Position numbers and translations under genes: made by a program. From Protopterus annectens (lineage: Eukaryota; Chordata; Ceratodontiformes; Protopteridae), in the NCBI RefSeq assembly GCF_019279795.1, contig NC_056739.1, positions 12,910,968 through 12,974,967 on the forward strand: DNA of 64,000 bases, written 5' to 3'. Below are positions 61,497 to 64,000 of this stretch, in pieces. The first letter of the stretch is position 1. Each line of letters begins with the position of its first letter. The notes below the pieces were generated by a model. That model did no database searches and had not been told where the DNA came from. It saw only the letters and a list, made by a program, of their open reading frames with translations.

Positions 61497-64000
61497 TTTT
61501 TTTTTTCAAATATATTTTTATTGAATTTTTCAAACTTTTCAAACATACAAAGGAAAAACTGTAAGTCATTACGGGAAGCAGTAAAGTATAGGTATATATG
61601 CAACAGTTAGTACAAAAACTATGCTTTTATAAAACAGCAGTTATCTTACAGGGAAACTTACATCTAAGAGACCAGTATAAGCAGTAAAGATCCCCAATAA
61701 CATATTACAGTCAAAGTCTAGAGATACAAATGGAAAGTGGTTTGGAAGGAAGAATATATGACTGTCTTAAGAAGAAAGAAAAGCGGTAAGGAGGGTATAA
61801 CCATAAAAAACAACTATTTACACCATGCACTTCTATTTATACCATATTTACAACATATTTACACCATGGATGCCAGAGGATAACAAAATAATATAATGAA
61901 ATATTTTGTAAAATCAAGTTACAGTGTGATGGTAACAATGTCTAATGGTTATAGGGCCAGATATGATACTGATGGAGGATTTCCTGGAATGTAGTGTTAG
62001 TGACCCACATTTTGGAAGATTATTTAATTTGGATTAGGTCAAAAAGTCTACACCAGTAATTCTGAAAATATTATTTTTTCTTTTTGTTATTATTGCATAA
62101 CTTATGTGCAGATATATATTTGATTGCCATTGATGTAAAGTTTTCCCAAGTTATTGTTGAGGGATTGACCCAATTCTTGGCTATAAAATATTTGAGAAGG
62201 GCGCAGGCTGTAACACAGATGTGGCGATGGATACCCTTAAGAGATTTAGGAATTATATTTAAAATCATGGTTTGCCAAGAGAATGTGTTTTTTTCATATC
62301 CCATTTTTTCCAACTGAGTTCTGAGAGAACACCAAAGTTTGTAAATATTCTTACAGCTCCAAAAGATGTGAAGTATATCTACATGTGGGAGGGAACAGAA
62401 CGGACAGGTTAGGTTTTTATTGTATCCGAATTTCAGTAAGACTGCTGGGGTATAGTAAGAATTGTTGTTTATCATAAGCTGGGTGTAAATTAGGTTTTTG
62501 AAGGGGGCTAGATTCAGGGTATTATTGACTGCTTCGCACTTAAACTCCATAGAAATTTCTCCTTGTATACCGTCCCAATATTTGGAAAATAGACGTGAAT
62601 GATCATACTTAATGCTTGACACAAGTTTATAGGTATTCAAAATCATTTTGTTCCATAGGGAAAGTGATTTAATGATAGATTGTGATACTATAATGTCTTG
62701 CTCCTTCACTCTATAGTTAGAGAATTTCTGTTTTATAAGTGAGCTAATTTTGTCTTAAGACAGAATCATATTTGTTAGAAGCACCAAATAAAGCTTTGAC
62801 CTCGGCAACATTTTTAGAGTTATAAAAGTGCCAAACTATGGCTTTCTTAACAACAGGGAAGTTTGTTAGATCGATCATTTTATTATTGATTTTTAAGTTA
62901 GGGTTTAGGTGAATAGGTTGGAGAATGGGAATAGTATTGTGCAATTTTAAGGAGGTCATCAGAATTTGAAAGATGCGAATTTTGCTCTTTAATGTAGGCA
63001 AGATCTTGAACTTGTAGTCACCATCAGGTGCTAGAAAAGGGGCAGCATATGGATTGAGTTTTAATGAATATATATAGTTGCACCAGATTTTGATCCAGGT
63101 TGGGTACCAAGATTCAGCAGAAGGATCAAAGCGGGCTGTTTGAATTAGACGGCTAGCATTAATGATGTGGTAATATACATTAAAGTCCGGGAGACTTAAA
63201 CCGCCTTTGTTCTTTGGGGTAATTAGATTCCTGTATGATATTCTGGTTGATTTAGGGAACCATAAAATCTCTGAGATTGTGGTTTCCATTTTTCTGAAAA
63301 AAATTTTTGGAACATTTAAGAAGATGGAGTTAAGATGAAAAAGGATTCTAGGCAAAATATTCATTTTAATGATAGCAGATTTTGATAGCAAAGAAAGATT
63401 GATGTTTTTTCCATCTAGTTAGATCGTTATTTATCTGATCCCAGACTCTATATAGGTTTGCTTTTATTAGTTCTTGGTGAGGGTGTGTGAAATTTATTCC
63501 TAGGTATTTAAGTGTATATTTGAGAGGAATGTCAGACAGGAGGAAGTAATACTCTAAATGGTTTGCAGGGTTTAATGGAAAAATAGATGATTTTGCAGGG
63601 TTTAATTTATAATTAGCAGCCTCAGCAAAAAGATTAATAGAATTTCGAATTTTATGAAGATCAGTGTTGGGAAGCTCAAAAGAGATGTTTAGGTCATCTG
63701 CAAATGCAGAATAATTTATATCAATGTTGAAGACTTTTGGAATATGATGATAAGTCTTTTGTTTAACCCAGAGAAGGAAAGGTTCCAGATATAAATTGAA
63801 AAGATAAGGTGAGAGTGGGCAGCCCTGCCTAGTGCCATTGGTAATTTTAATAGGGCGTGATAAAGTTTTATTTATATACAGGGAAGTAGAGGCATTGTTA
63901 TAAAGCACCTTAATAGTGTTGATAATAAGATCAGGAAAGTTAAATAATTTCCTGGTTAGGTAAAGGAAGTTTAGATCAACGTTATCAAAGGCTTCGGTAG
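61497..64000 (-). mobile_element. Tx1/L1-like LINE, 3' part with poly(A)
   Basis: The minus-strand 3' end is a T12 run at 61497-61508, preceded on the element strand by AATAAA (complement at 61525-61531). The coding part is 62071-63908 and the element runs past the window edge. A 3' UTR of about 570 bp separates the coding end from the tail. A poly(A) tail and C-terminal Cys/His motif fit L1-group rather than CR1-group LINEs. Confidence 0.8.
62071..63908 (-). pseudogene. Tx1/L1-like ORF2, RT and C-terminal domain
   Basis: 63366-63908 contains RT motif TRQGCPLSPYLFNLYLEPF and the catalytic AFADD box. 62744-63391 contains the thumb-like region (ILPRILFHLNSIFLNVPKIF; WFPKSTRISYRNLITPKNKGG). 62071-62709 holds the C-terminal segment with CPFCSLPHVDILHIFWSCK, a CxxC-x5-H-x4-5-C cysteine/histidine motif typical of L1-type ORF2 proteins. 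Each part is in a different frame, so it is inactive. The endonuclease lies outside the window. Confidence 0.8.

Noticed and set aside
1-64000. A bacterial-style system, CRISPR array, operon or tRNA gene
   Set aside because: No direct-repeat arrays with spacers, no ribosome-binding-site-spaced gene clusters and no cloverleaf were seen. All content fits eukaryotic retroelements.

Overview
This 64-kb window looks like intergenic DNA from a large-genome vertebrate. An amphibian, lungfish or similar is my inference, from the density of DIRS elements together with esterase-bearing CR1-type LINEs, a Tx1/L1-type LINE and a Penelope-like element. I found no host gene, rRNA, tRNA or CRISPR array. Nearly everything is transposable-element sequence, mostly DIRS-type tyrosine-recombinase (YR) retrotransposons on the minus strand. 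Each reads, from high to low coordinate: left inverted terminal repeat (ITR), leader, gag, RT-RNase H, YR, bipartite internal complementary region (ICR), right ITR. I label them D1-D9 by position.

Layout. 212-409 is a right ITR alone. 410-1147 and 13886-14867 are AT-rich fold-back MITEs and microsatellites. D2 (1148-13885) carries D1 (1533-7817) inserted exactly in the centre of its ICR. 14933-39453 is a Penelope-like element (P) with hammerhead-like motifs and a 16-bp target duplication. P carries D3 (15055-25961, itself split by a near full-length CR1-type LINE at 19005-23503), D4 (26828-32850) and D5 (33290-39212). 39470-46790 is an older element, D7, split by D6 (39842-46067), whose YR frame is open. 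D8 (46790-53410) contains a 5'-truncated LINE (49791-50540). 53425-55690 is a LINE piece lacking its 3' end. D9 (55694-about 59940) has lost its YR gene. 60000-61490 is unassigned. 61497-64000 is the 3' part of a Tx1/L1-like LINE with a poly(A) tail.

The nesting gives a relative chronology: D7, then P, then D3, then the LINE. The 212-409 ITR and 14868-14916 resemble the D8 terminus and are probably the displaced right end of D7.

The most interesting signals are five. (1) Every right end and ICR carries a lox-like inverted repeat, GTTATG-N6/7-CATAAC. (2) Precise insertions without target duplication can be read against paralogous empty sites. (3) The leader upstream of gag contains small hairpins whose stems differ while staying complementary and whose loop is conserved. 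(4) A short palindrome doubled in each ITR recurs many times in the gag of the same element, in more than one reading frame. (5) P contains hammerhead-ribozyme-like cores. All coordinates were read by eye and ends may be off by a few bases.
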